Positions 44,162 through 52,830 of a stretch of 64,000 nt of DNA are shown here, piece by piece. Position numbers and translations under genes: made by a program. The DNA lies in assembly GCA_937928405.1 (NCBI GenBank), contig CALFWZ010000068.1, positions 1-64,000 on the forward strand. Direction: 5' to 3'. Position 1 is the first letter of the stretch. Each line of letters starts with the position of its first letter. The stretch comes from an uncultured Saprospiraceae bacterium. GTDB lineage: Bacteria > Bacteroidota > Bacteroidia > Chitinophagales > Saprospiraceae. The notes below the pieces were generated by a model. The model was not told where the DNA came from. It made no database searches and worked only from the letters and a program-made list of their open reading frames with translations.

Positions 44162-45300
44162 GCTTCTTGATCCAACGGTAATTCTAAAATTCGGTATCGC
44201 TTGGTAACGCTAGCATTGATATTTTGTAGTCCCTTATTCATCATTTCGTTGTCTTCTAGAATCCAAGAAGCTTCTGCCGTATGTACGCCTTTGGCTAAAC
44301 CATTCGAAATTATTTTTGCATAAAAGACTCCTTCGATGCCCATTTTCCGATATTCTTCTATCACTCCTAAAAGAATAATTCTTATTTTTTTGATCTTACT
44401 TTTTCCCCACAATAATTTAAAAATACCGGTCGGAAATAATCTTCCTCTTTTGATATTTTTCGTTATCTGATTAATATCAGGAATCGCTAAAGCAAATCCA
44501 ATCATCTTTCCTTCATGCTCCGCAATCTGAACAAATTTTGGATCAATAATTAATTTCAATCCTTCTGCCAGATGGTCAAACTCTGCATCTGTCGCAGGTA
44601 CAAAACCCCAATTTTTATCCCAAGCCGAACGATAAATATCTCGCACTCCAGCAATCTCTTCATTGAGTTTTTTCATATTCGCTTCTCGAATCGTGATCCC
44701 TTTACGAGCCAGTCGCTCTTGAAGCATCCCAGCTAGTTTGACCGATTTCATATTCACCTCCGACTCTGTCACTTCGTAAGCAAAGAGGTCTTTAGATTTT
44801 TTGAATCCGTATTTTTCTAAGTGGGTTAAATAATAAGGTTTGTTATAGACCATCATCACAGTCGGTGGCAAATCATATCCTTCCACTAAAAGTCCCGCCG
44901 TATCATTGGTGGTAAAATTAGTCGGTCCTACCATCGCGGTAACATTTTCAGTTTTACACCAAGCAACTGCTTGATCTAGTAGGGCCTTTGAAACTTGATA
45001 ATCATCGATCACATCATATAAACCAAAAAAACCAACGTTACGATTTGCGTATTCGTTATAGTTACGATTATAAATAGCGGCGATCCGTCCTACAATTTTT
45101 TTATTTTCGTAGGCTAAAAAACATTGTGCTTTTGAATGTCGAAAGAAAGGATTTTTCTTATGAGATAAAAGTTCTTTTTGTCCGATATAGATCTCCGGTA
45201 CGTAGTTAGGATCGTTTGCGTACAAATCGTGTGGAAAGTCAATAAATTTCTTCTGCAGGCTAGCAGAGGTTACGGGAATAATCTCCATGTTTTTTCTCAA
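44158..45300 (-). CDS. GNAT-fold acyltransferase-like protein, candidate bacterial ceramide synthase
   Basis: 380 residues. Two halves with GNAT-like traits are visible: AYENKKIVGRIAAIYNRNYN near the N-terminus, and EHEGKMIGFALAIPDINQI with RIILLGVIEEYRKMGIEGVFYAKI (acyl-CoA pyrophosphate loop-like) near the C-terminus. Proteins of this kind, often annotated as hypothetical or GNAT, include the bacterial ceramide synthase bCerS that N-acylates 3-ketosphinganine. It lies between serine palmitoyltransferase (28 bases upstream) and the reductase gene (four-base overlap). Function is inferred from family resemblance and operon position. ATG at 45288 (MEIIPVTSAS) is an equally good start. Confidence 0.72.
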   Translation of the reverse strand: MRKNMEIIPVTSASLQKKFIDFPHDLYANDPNYVPEIYIGQKELLSHKKNPFFRHSKAQCFLAYENKKIVGRIAAIYNRNYNEYANRNVGFFGLYDVIDDYQVSKALLDQAVAWCKTENVTAMVGPTNFTTNDTAGLLVEGYDLPPTVMMVYNKPYYLTHLEKYGFKKSKDLFAYEVTESEVNMKSVKLAGMLQERLARKGITIREANMKKLNEEIAGVRDIYRSAWDKNWGFVPATDAEFDHLAEGLKLIIDPKFVQIAEHEGKMIGFALAIPDINQITKNIKRGRLFPTGIFKLLWGKSKIKKIRIILLGVIEEYRKMGIEGVFYAKIISNGLAKGVHTAEASWILEDNEMMNKGLQNINASVTKRYRILELPLDQEA

Positions 45301-45328
45301 AGTATGTTTTTCGTTCTGCGGACGCTTT

Positions 45329-46537
45329 CTAACTACCAGCGTTTTCTAACCTAGGTATATCCAATTTGTCAGCAATCACTCCAATTTTTTCTAACGCTTC
45401 GTCAATTTGGGCATGTGTATGTGTAGCCATGAGCGAGAAACGAATCAAAGAATCTTTTGGTGCCACAGCTGGTGTAATCACTGGATTGACAAAGATACCT
45501 TGTTCTTGTAACATTCTTGTCAACATAAAGGTCTTTTCTGTATCCCGAACATAGATCGGAATAATAGGTGTTTCTGAATGTCCGGTATCCAGTCCTAACG
45601 CTTTCAAGCCTTTCATCGCGTAGCGGGTATTTTCCCAAAGTTTTTCAAGGCGTTCTGGTTCTTGTTGCATGATATCAAGGGCAGCCACTACGGCAGCTGC
45701 GTTACCCGGTGCGATACTCGCACTGAAGATAAGGGAACGCGCATGGTGCTTAAGAAAATTAATCGTCTCATTATTAGCGGCGATAAACCCACCAATCGAG
45801 GCCAGTGATTTACTGAAAGTCCCCATAATTAAATCCACATCATCGGTCAATCCAAAATGATCTGCAGTTCCTCTTCCAGCCTTCCCTACCACGCCTAGTC
45901 CGTGCGCATCATCGACCATGATATTCGCACCATATTTTTTTGCTAGTTTGACAATCTCATCTAGTTTAGCAATATCTCCTTCCATACTAAACACACCATC
46001 TACCGCAATTAGATTCAAACCTTCGACGTCTTGGTGTCGTTGTAGCATTTTTTCCAACGATTCCATATCGTTGTGTCGGTATTTAAGGGGACGCGCAAAA
46101 GACAATCTCGCACCGTCAATAATACAAGCATGGTCGAGTTCGTCCAAAATAATGTTATCCTTACGTGAAGTTACGGAAGACAATACACCAAGGTTTACTT
46201 GGTAGCCAGTTGAAAAGACAAGGGCTCCCTCTTTGCCAACAAACTTAGCCAGTTTTTCTTCCAGTTCAATGTGAAGATCTAGGGTTCCATTTAAGAAACG
46301 AGACCCAGCACAACCAGAACCGTATTTTTTGATAGCTGCGATGGAAGCTTCTTTTAGTTTTGGGTGGTTGGTTAATCCTAAATAAGAATTGGAACCAAAC
46401 ATCAATACTTTTTTGCCGTCGATGATTACTTCGGTATCCTGTTCAGATTGTATCATTCTGAAGTATGGATATACACCAGCAGCTTTGGCTTTTTGCGGCG
46501 CATCGTACCGCGCCATGCGGGAGGTTAATTTATTCAT
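45329..46537 (-). CDS. spt: Serine palmitoyltransferase (PLP-dependent alpha-oxoamine synthase)
   Basis: 402 residues of the AONS family. The PLP lysine is K243 in GTFSKSLASIGGF, the stacking His is H136 in DELDHACIIDG, and DDAHGLG (209-215) binds the pyridine nitrogen. KBL, BioF and HemA share this fold. The surrounding ceramide-type genes make serine palmitoyltransferase the best call: it condenses serine with palmitoyl-CoA (or acyl-ACP) to 3-ketosphinganine and is soluble, homodimeric and cytosolic in bacteria. The stop of the AUR1-like gene lies three bases upstream, so translation is probably coupled. Confidence 0.88.
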   Translation of the reverse strand: MNKLTSRMARYDAPQKAKAAGVYPYFRMIQSEQDTEVIIDGKKVLMFGSNSYLGLTNHPKLKEASIAAIKKYGSGCAGSRFLNGTLDLHIELEEKLAKFVGKEGALVFSTGYQVNLGVLSSVTSRKDNIILDELDHACIIDGARLSFARPLKYRHNDMESLEKMLQRHQDVEGLNLIAVDGVFSMEGDIAKLDEIVKLAKKYGANIMVDDAHGLGVVGKAGRGTADHFGLTDDVDLIMGTFSKSLASIGGFIAANNETINFLKHHARSLIFSASIAPGNAAAVVAALDIMQQEPERLEKLWENTRYAMKGLKALGLDTGHSETPIIPIYVRDTEKTFMLTRMLQEQGIFVNPVITPAVAPKDSLIRFSLMATHTHAQIDEALEKIGVIADKLDIPRLENAGS

Positions 46538-46540
46538 ATC

Positions 46541-47515
46541 TTAAAGCAATAGTTTTTTATAGTTAGTATACCAAGCACGAGCGCGAGTTCTTAAGAGACC
46601 TTCGACAATCATGATGGTTGCAACAGCTGTCAGCCCACCCGCCAATACATCCACAAAATAATGATGGTAGGTATAAACAGCGGCCAGCCAGATGCCAATG
46701 ATGGTTAAAAAGAAAAAACACGCAGCGGGGTATAATTTCTTTTTTATGGCGAAGTAAGTAGTCAGTATTGGGAAGGCAGAATGCATCGAAGGGATTGCCG
46801 CAAAAACATTTCCGTTTTTCTCATACATGCCTTTAAAAATATCTAGTCCAACAAATTCGTCAAACTTTAGTAGTCCAGCAGCTTGGCCTGGGATATTAAA
46901 TTTTTCTACATCCAATCCGTACATTTCTACGTACCAAGGCGGAGCCGCAGGGTAAATATAATAAATTGCAATGGCTAACATATTTACCAGAAAGAAAGAA
47001 AAGGTGAATTGCAACATCAATCCTTTATCCCGAAAGTATAAATATAGTGCAAACGCAAATGGAACTGGTACCCAAGACAAGTAAAATGCTCCACAGATCA
47101 CATCCATAAAAGTAGACTGGTGGTTCGCAAAATACTGATTGGGCGTTAGTAATTGTCCCGCTTCCATAATTCCAAACCAAGCCAACTCAAGATTATATGG
47201 CTCAGCTACATGCACCGGATTGACCACATAATTGGGATAGACTCGAAGAGAATCGTAAATCAGCCAATAAAGCAAAATCCAGAGAAAGCCGTAAAATATT
47301 TTCCGACTTACTGGATGGGCAAAGAAGGCAATCCAAAGTACAACGAGCAACATGACATGATCATCTCGTAGCTTCATCAATCCTACTACTGCTCCTAAAT
47401 ATAGTATAGTCAACAGGGCTGCCACCAAAACATTTTTTGGGGTAAACCGCTGAAACCCATTATCCTTTTTCAATTCCTCAGACCGTGTGGGAATTGATAC
47501 TTTCCTTGTTTCCAA
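46541..47515 (-). CDS. AUR1-like PAP2 enzyme, candidate inositol-phosphoceramide synthase
   Basis: A 324-residue membrane protein with about six helices and the PAP2_3/AUR1 signature: AAIPSMHSAFPI (Ser-x-x-His motif) and YTYHHYFVDVLAGG (HHY-x-x-D motif). The classical PAP2 Arg of the third motif is replaced by the aromatic YTYHHY form seen in inositol-phosphoceramide synthases. It would move an inositol-phosphate headgroup from a phosphatidylinositol-type donor to ceramide. Its start overlaps the end of the hydroxylase gene by 38 bases and its stop is three bases before spt. The Bacteroides inositol-lipid cluster encodes a comparable enzyme. Confidence 0.82.
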   Translation of the reverse strand: METRKVSIPTRSEELKKDNGFQRFTPKNVLVAALLTILYLGAVVGLMKLRDDHVMLLVVLWIAFFAHPVSRKIFYGFLWILLYWLIYDSLRVYPNYVVNPVHVAEPYNLELAWFGIMEAGQLLTPNQYFANHQSTFMDVICGAFYLSWVPVPFAFALYLYFRDKGLMLQFTFSFFLVNMLAIAIYYIYPAAPPWYVEMYGLDVEKFNIPGQAAGLLKFDEFVGLDIFKGMYEKNGNVFAAIPSMHSAFPILTTYFAIKKKLYPAACFFFLTIIGIWLAAVYTYHHYFVDVLAGGLTAVATIMIVEGLLRTRARAWYTNYKKLLL

Positions 47516-48140
47516 CCTTCTCCTTTTTTACAAAATTTGATCCTACAATAACATCCCAAACAGGAGAACTTACTCCATATCCTCTTTCTGGATCCTTAAA
47601 ATGATGTTTTAAATGATGCGTCTTTAAAGCAATCCACCATTTCCCTTTAAAGTCAAGGTGGTGTAAGGCATAATGTAAGGTATCATAAAAAATATAACCG
47701 GTAACAAACCCAGCGAAATAAGGATATAATAAATGGATAGGAATGATAGTTTTGAATCCATAATAAAAAACAAACGCTAAAGGAATCGAAATCAGTGGAG
47801 CCATGACCAAGCGATTAGAATCGTTGGGATAATCATGGTGTACTCCGTGCAATAAAAAATGGATTCTTTTACCAAACTCAGAAGTTGGATGGTAATGAAA
47901 AACAAACCGGTGCAGGAAATATTCCGTAAAACTCCACGCAATGGCTCCAGCCACAAACATACCTACCGCCGTGAGCAAACCCGTTAATGGATGCATCACT
48001 GTTAGATACAGAAAATACGCCACCACGGGTCCGAAAACTACCATCGGTGTTAGGTAGTGAACGTGGGTAAATTTTTCCAAAAAATCACTTTCAAACAAGC
48101 GAACCGACTCATCTTTATTGGATATAAATAATTTTTTCAT
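47478..48140 (-). CDS. Fatty-acid hydroxylase superfamily protein, candidate ceramide hydroxylase
   Basis: A 220-residue membrane protein with the di-iron histidine boxes of the sterol desaturase/fatty-acid hydroxylase family: HRFVFHYH (77-84), HGVHH (98-102), HYALHH (156-161) and THHLKHH (174-180), with about four helices. Length and spacing resemble the catalytic part of FA2H/Scs7, which 2-hydroxylates ceramide acyl chains, but without the cytochrome b5 domain that the yeast and human proteins carry. It lies 56 bases after the desaturase gene. The position hydroxylated (acyl C2 or long-chain base C4) cannot be read from sequence. Confidence 0.82.
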   Translation of the reverse strand: MKKLFISNKDESVRLFESDFLEKFTHVHYLTPMVVFGPVVAYFLYLTVMHPLTGLLTAVGMFVAGAIAWSFTEYFLHRFVFHYHPTSEFGKRIHFLLHGVHHDYPNDSNRLVMAPLISIPLAFVFYYGFKTIIPIHLLYPYFAGFVTGYIFYDTLHYALHHLDFKGKWWIALKTHHLKHHFKDPERGYGVSSPVWDVIVGSNFVKKEKVGNKESINSHTV

Positions 48141-48196
48141 TTTAGGGTGTTTACACTAGTAAAAACAATATAATCTATTTCTTAACAGCCCTTCAA

Positions 48197-49234
48197 TTAA
48201 TTACTGCTAAACGCGGAAGCGGTAGCATTCCGCGTGGAAGATTTACCAACTTCCACCACTACTTTATCTTTACCATTCTCGCGTGTCACTCTGGAAAAGA
48301 GTGAATATTTTGGATTAAAAATAAATTCTAACCATAGTTTAAACCATGAATTATGCGATCGTAAATTATCATAATATTCTGGTGCCATTGCTTTTAGTTT
48401 TTTAATATTTGTCCACGGAATGGCAGGAAAATCGTGGTGCTCTACATGGTAACCGATGTTCATCGAAATATTATTTAACGGACCATAATAGCTATGGGTC
48501 TCCTGTGCGCCATCAAGGGTATAATGCTCCTGCACCCAACGTGCCCCCAAAGGATGTAAGCCTAGGGAAAAGAACATAGAACCGACCATATAAACAATCG
48601 CATTCCAACCAAAAAAGTAGATCATTAAGATATCGACTACCACCGCACAAGCAATGTTGATCATGACCCACTTAGTAAAGGTATTGACATTTTCTACTCG
48701 ATAAGCACGACCAATTTGAAAGACTGGGAAAAATAATAACCATAAGGATTTTCTCCACCAAGAATTACCCACCAACTTTGCTTCCCAAAAGCCAGCGAGA
48801 TCGGTATCCATTTCATGTTCACCTTGATGAGCATGATGCTTAAGATGGTACGTACTAAATCCTTGTCCACCAGGAATCGCATTTGCTAAATCAGCTAAGA
48901 TGACGACCCAACGATTGGCTAGACGACTTTTAAAAACTAGATTATGGGTCGCTTCATGAATCACCACATACATATTGTGATTGGCGAAAGCTCCTACTAC
49001 CCAAGCAACGGCCAAAGCAGCCCACCAATATCCAAGGCCAAGGGTCCCCATATAGGCAGCAATACTAAATTGCAAAGTAACGAGACAAAGCAGGATGGCA
49101 AAGGTCCAAGGTTGGCGACCAAATAGGGTAGCAATTTCAGGATGATCTTTGATCATTTTCTGACAACGTTCTACGTGGGGTTGTTTTTCGTCAGATTTAA
49201 AATATTCTGTTCTTGCTAAAAAGTTGTTGTTCAT
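48197..49234 (-). CDS. DEGS1-like sphingolipid delta-4 desaturase
   Basis: A 345-residue membrane fatty-acid desaturase that resembles animal dihydroceramide delta-4 desaturases along its whole length. The N-terminal segment (residues 8-40: KSDEKQPHVERCQKMIKDHP, then EIATLF) has the Lipid_DES pattern seen in DEGS1. The His boxes are HEATH (93-97), HLKHH (130-134) and HVEHH (263-267). The strongest match is the end: GLHPLGARWVQEHY, then THSYYGPLNN, GYHVEHHDFPAIPW and EYYDNLRSHNSWFKLW, in the same order and spacing as DEGS1 (GLHPISGHFIAEHY...ETYSYYGPLN...GYHNEHHDFPNIP...YYDNLPHYNSWIKV). It would introduce the 4,5 trans double bond into dihydroceramide. The electron donor is not encoded nearby. 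Confidence 0.88.
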   Translation of the reverse strand: MNNNFLARTEYFKSDEKQPHVERCQKMIKDHPEIATLFGRQPWTFAILLCLVTLQFSIAAYMGTLGLGYWWAALAVAWVVGAFANHNMYVVIHEATHNLVFKSRLANRWVVILADLANAIPGGQGFSTYHLKHHAHQGEHEMDTDLAGFWEAKLVGNSWWRKSLWLLFFPVFQIGRAYRVENVNTFTKWVMINIACAVVVDILMIYFFGWNAIVYMVGSMFFSLGLHPLGARWVQEHYTLDGAQETHSYYGPLNNISMNIGYHVEHHDFPAIPWTNIKKLKAMAPEYYDNLRSHNSWFKLWLEFIFNPKYSLFSRVTRENGKDKVVVEVGKSSTRNATASAFSSN

Positions 49235-49316
49235 TTTAAAAATTCATTACGGTGAAAAAATTACCGAAAGTAGCGCTGGCAAAGTTAACATTATTCACTT
49301 GTCACTTGTTCTTCTA

Positions 49317-50039
49317 TCAAGCTCGTTTCAAGTTTTTATCTTGTTTTTCTGGATATAAAAGACGTTCACGGCTATACATCAATCTTCGTAAAGCTGTGAT
49401 ATTGGATAATACGGCTAGAATTGCGATAGGCATGGTGAAAACGGAGATCGTTTCAAAAACACCAAACGGAAGGAAATCAACAAATACTTTATAATCTCCT
49501 CCTGCTACACTAGAGAAAATGCCACAAGCGATGGCTGAAATACCAATAATTAGAATTCGTTCTGGCCTTTGCATCAACCCTACGCTACAATTTACGCCCA
49601 ACCCTTCCGCTCTGGCCCGTGTATAACTGACCATTACAGAACCAATCATGGCGATAAAGGCGAAAATAGAGCTTAAGAAGAAATCCTGAGCTACTAGATA
49701 GTAACAAATTCCTAAGAACATGACCATTTCGCTATAACGATCCAAAACAGAATCGTATAAGGCTCCGAAAGGATGCGCCATATTACCGACTCTAGCCAAT
49801 CGGCCGTCGATCATATCAAATAGTCCAGCTAAAAGAATGGTAAATCCAGCCCAACCTACGTAAGAATAGTCGTTACGCGCCCCAAATTCTGCTCCATAGA
49901 TCAAGATGAGCATGGCGACAAAATTGAGGATTAAGCCCATAGAAGTGATCATGTTAGGTGTAATGCCCAGTTTGATCAATAGTCCGATTAACGGTTCGAT
50001 AATCTTATAGACCAGTATTTGTCCATATTTCTTCAACAT
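49317..50039 (-). CDS. CDP-alcohol phosphatidyltransferase, candidate phosphatidylinositol-phosphate synthase
   Basis: A 240-residue membrane enzyme with the complete CDP-alcohol phosphotransferase motif D75-x2-D78-G79-x2-A82-R83-x8-G92-x3-D96-x3-D100 and about six helices. It transfers a phosphatidyl group from CDP-diacylglycerol to an alcohol. In this cluster, with inositol-3-phosphate synthase and an AUR1-like enzyme, inositol phosphate is the likely acceptor, giving phosphatidylinositol phosphate as in archaea, mycobacteria and Bacteroides. A CAAAGTTA on the plus strand at 50237-50244 (TAACTTTG on the coding strand) may be the -7 box of the cluster promoter. A phosphatase for PIP is not evident in the window. 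Confidence 0.85.
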   Translation of the reverse strand: MLKKYGQILVYKIIEPLIGLLIKLGITPNMITSMGLILNFVAMLILIYGAEFGARNDYSYVGWAGFTILLAGLFDMIDGRLARVGNMAHPFGALYDSVLDRYSEMVMFLGICYYLVAQDFFLSSIFAFIAMIGSVMVSYTRARAEGLGVNCSVGLMQRPERILIIGISAIACGIFSSVAGGDYKVFVDFLPFGVFETISVFTMPIAILAVLSNITALRRLMYSRERLLYPEKQDKNLKRA

Positions 50040-50262
50040 AGTATTATGTTTTAATTAAATATATAAGTATTAATCAATCAATGATTCACAACTCATTGAC
50101 GGTTTTAGTCGTTTAGTTTGAGCGTAGCTGTCAGATCGTTTTTTTACTTAATATAAGAAGCCTATTCTCCTAAGAGAGATGACTGTTCAAAGAGATGAAT
50201 AACTGGTGTCTTAGAAACTAAATAAACAATTGCCGACAAAGTTACATTTTTTACCTGATTTA

Positions 50263-52830
50263 TTAAAATTCTACATGAAACCTACCTCTAATCGCCAACC
50301 CTTTGACACCCCATAAACTCGGTACATTGGGCTGGTCAAGGTAGGTCATCCGACGAACCAAATCCACTCTTAGAAATTTAAATATATTTGATATCCCGAC
50401 GCTGGCCTCGATATAAGGTTTATTTTCCAAGGTATAAGTAAGCGGATCTCCATCATCATTTTTTACAAATTGAATAAGAGATGGATCTACCTCTGGATTA
50501 TTCTTATCTGTCAATCTACCATATATACCTTTTACGGAAATCAACTCCCGCAATTTCAATTTACGGAAAAGTGGAATTTTATTAAAAAAGAAACCATTAA
50601 AGTAGTGTTCTATATTCCAAGTAAAGTATTCATCACTTGAAAATTCTAGGAAGTTGACAAGGTTAAACGCAAATATTTGATAAGCAAAAGATTGATTAGC
50701 TCTTGGTAAATGCAATAGAAAATACGGCAAGCGTTCACCAAATATTTTTCCTGTTTCTATTTCAAAATTGGTATATCCTAAAACAGACAAATAGAAGCGC
50801 TTAAAGACTTTTAAATTGACGCGATGGTAATTATACTCTCCACCCAATACGCCCTTTAATCCAACATTATAATCGAGCGTTATAATCGGATATCTATTAA
50901 ACATAGCAATCCGCATAGATTTACCATTCCAGTACTGCGCATTAGGTGACCACTTTAGTCTCAAACCAACTTGCGAAGTGCGCACATCAGGAACAGAAAG
51001 ATTCTCTCCATCTTCCATAAAATCGAATTTCAACGATCCATATGCTTGCCGTCGTCGTCGTTCCAGAATCAAGTTGAATTCAAAATTATTTTTAGTTTCC
51101 ATAAAATAATCCAAAGTCTGCGCCTCGTGAAAAATCATCCTAGTATTATTTCCTCTTCGGAAAGAAAGGAAAAAATTATCCTCTCCAAAATACCGTAAGA
51201 CCTGTCCTGGAAACCGCGTTTCTCGTTCTGTACCAAACCGAATAAAATGCCTGGGGTATTCTTCAAAGTTTTCATTAAAAGAATACGTAACGAGTCCTTG
51301 GTGTTTAAATTTTTTATCCTTTACCCCATAGGCCATATAACCTTCTAGCTGCAATTTTTTATTGAACTTCAAATTGGTTCTCCCTCCTAGTCGAGGTCGG
51401 AAACCTTCTACTGGGTTAAAGCTATAAAAAGCGTTCACCGGACCAACATCTACGGGACCAACGGAGGTATACCCTGTCAATAAGAAGGAGATCAGTTTAA
51501 CGGCGCGTTTAAAGGCAGGTACCCGTTGCAGGGTATCCATCATAAAGTAAGTATTTTCCTCTGTTTCAGTTAGTGGGACTAGCCTATTATTGGTCCAGAA
51601 TTCTTCATCCTGTTTTTTGGCTTTTTTAAGCAATACGACGTTTTCGCTGTTCCCATACTTATCGTCTTCTGCCGGTTGATTAAAAACAAAATTATCATTG
51701 ATGACGGAACGTCGGCCATAAAAACCCATTCCTTTTTTCGTCAAATTATATTCAATTAAGACGTTGTTTTTATGAACGACCCATTGATCATTCCCCATAT
51801 CTTTGAATTCTTGCTCAATTTGAATATCCTGAACAAAATTTAGATTGATCTCATCAACAATTCCCATATCCACTTTCATGACTCGATAGGTAGAATCCAA
51901 GGCCACATAGAGATTCCCTTGAAAGCCAAGATTTTGTTTATTCAACGGAATAAAAGATAAGTCAATGACTTGTTTACCTTGAAACTGAAGGGTGTCTTCA
52001 ATATAAAAGGCATAAAAGTTAGGGGCAAAAAAGGAAAGCGGACTGACAAATTGGGCGGTAACCAATTCGATATTATTATTGTAAATATTAACCTCTTCGT
52101 ACAATTTTTCCATAATATTGGAAAGGGACTCATCATCTAGATAACCATCTAACTTCGTCAGCTTTTGTCCAGATCGGAATTCCGTTTTTGAATTCGGTGA
52201 TTTACGATAATAAACGGTTCCTTTATTTTCTTGAAGATAAATGGGTAGATAAGGTTTTTGATCTGTTTTAGAAGAATCCACAAAATCAAAAATGAATTTC
52301 ATCTTTTTAAATATCTTCCGATTTTTAAATTTTTCGGAGATATTATTTAAATCCATTTCCACCTTTTCGTAGATATCATGCTGATAATAATCGTACGCCT
52401 CTAACCGATTATCATCTTTATTATCAATGACATTACGCATCAGTGCTACGGCCGGATTATTCTTTTTCTTGTATTTACCTTTTTTAGCACGGACCACTAC
52501 GGTCTCTAATTCTAGTGCGCTATCTCCTAATTTAAAGTTGATAACTTGAACTGCTTCACTAGATACATTTTTTGTCTGAGCGGCATATCCAATGTAACTA
52601 GCCTCTAACGTAGCACCTGGTGTCTCAGATTTTAGGGTGTATGTACCATCCAGTTCAGTAGTAACGCCAATACCCGTTCCAGGAAAGGTAACGGTAGCAC
52701 CAGGCAGGCCGTCTCCAAATTCATCGACTACTTTACCAGAAATGGTGACAGATTGCTGTCCGAATAGAGCAAAAGCGGAGCTTAGAATAAATAAAATGGT
52801 AAAAAGACTGTGGAGTGTTTTAGGTTGCAT
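50263..52830 (-). CDS. DUF5686/carboxypeptidase-like regulatory domain outer-membrane protein
   Basis: 855 residues with a signal peptide (ending FALFGQQ), an N-terminal CarboxypepD_reg-like domain (about 28-115, TISGKVVDEFGDGLPGATVTF) and a long C-terminal part built of alternating aromatic beta strands that ends WGVKGLAIRGRFHVEF, a typical barrel terminus. This is the DUF5686 arrangement common in Bacteroidota. It has no plug domain, so it is not a usual TonB receptor. A structural or transport role in the outer membrane is likely; the substrate is unknown. Confidence 0.82.
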   Translation of the reverse strand: MQPKTLHSLFTILFILSSAFALFGQQSVTISGKVVDEFGDGLPGATVTFPGTGIGVTTELDGTYTLKSETPGATLEASYIGYAAQTKNVSSEAVQVINFKLGDSALELETVVVRAKKGKYKKKNNPAVALMRNVIDNKDDNRLEAYDYYQHDIYEKVEMDLNNISEKFKNRKIFKKMKFIFDFVDSSKTDQKPYLPIYLQENKGTVYYRKSPNSKTEFRSGQKLTKLDGYLDDESLSNIMEKLYEEVNIYNNNIELVTAQFVSPLSFFAPNFYAFYIEDTLQFQGKQVIDLSFIPLNKQNLGFQGNLYVALDSTYRVMKVDMGIVDEINLNFVQDIQIEQEFKDMGNDQWVVHKNNVLIEYNLTKKGMGFYGRRSVINDNFVFNQPAEDDKYGNSENVVLLKKAKKQDEEFWTNNRLVPLTETEENTYFMMDTLQRVPAFKRAVKLISFLLTGYTSVGPVDVGPVNAFYSFNPVEGFRPRLGGRTNLKFNKKLQLEGYMAYGVKDKKFKHQGLVTYSFNENFEEYPRHFIRFGTERETRFPGQVLRYFGEDNFFLSFRRGNNTRMIFHEAQTLDYFMETKNNFEFNLILERRRRQAYGSLKFDFMEDGENLSVPDVRTSQVGLRLKWSPNAQYWNGKSMRIAMFNRYPIITLDYNVGLKGVLGGEYNYHRVNLKVFKRFYLSVLGYTNFEIETGKIFGERLPYFLLHLPRANQSFAYQIFAFNLVNFLEFSSDEYFTWNIEHYFNGFFFNKIPLFRKLKLRELISVKGIYGRLTDKNNPEVDPSLIQFVKNDDGDPLTYTLENKPYIEASVGISNIFKFLRVDLVRRMTYLDQPNVPSLWGVKGLAIRGRFHVEF

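Noticed and set aside
45329..46537. 8-amino-7-oxononanoate synthase or 2-amino-3-ketobutyrate CoA ligase for the PLP enzyme
   Set aside because: The fold fits, but there are no biotin or threonine genes nearby, whereas every neighbour fits sphingolipid synthesis.
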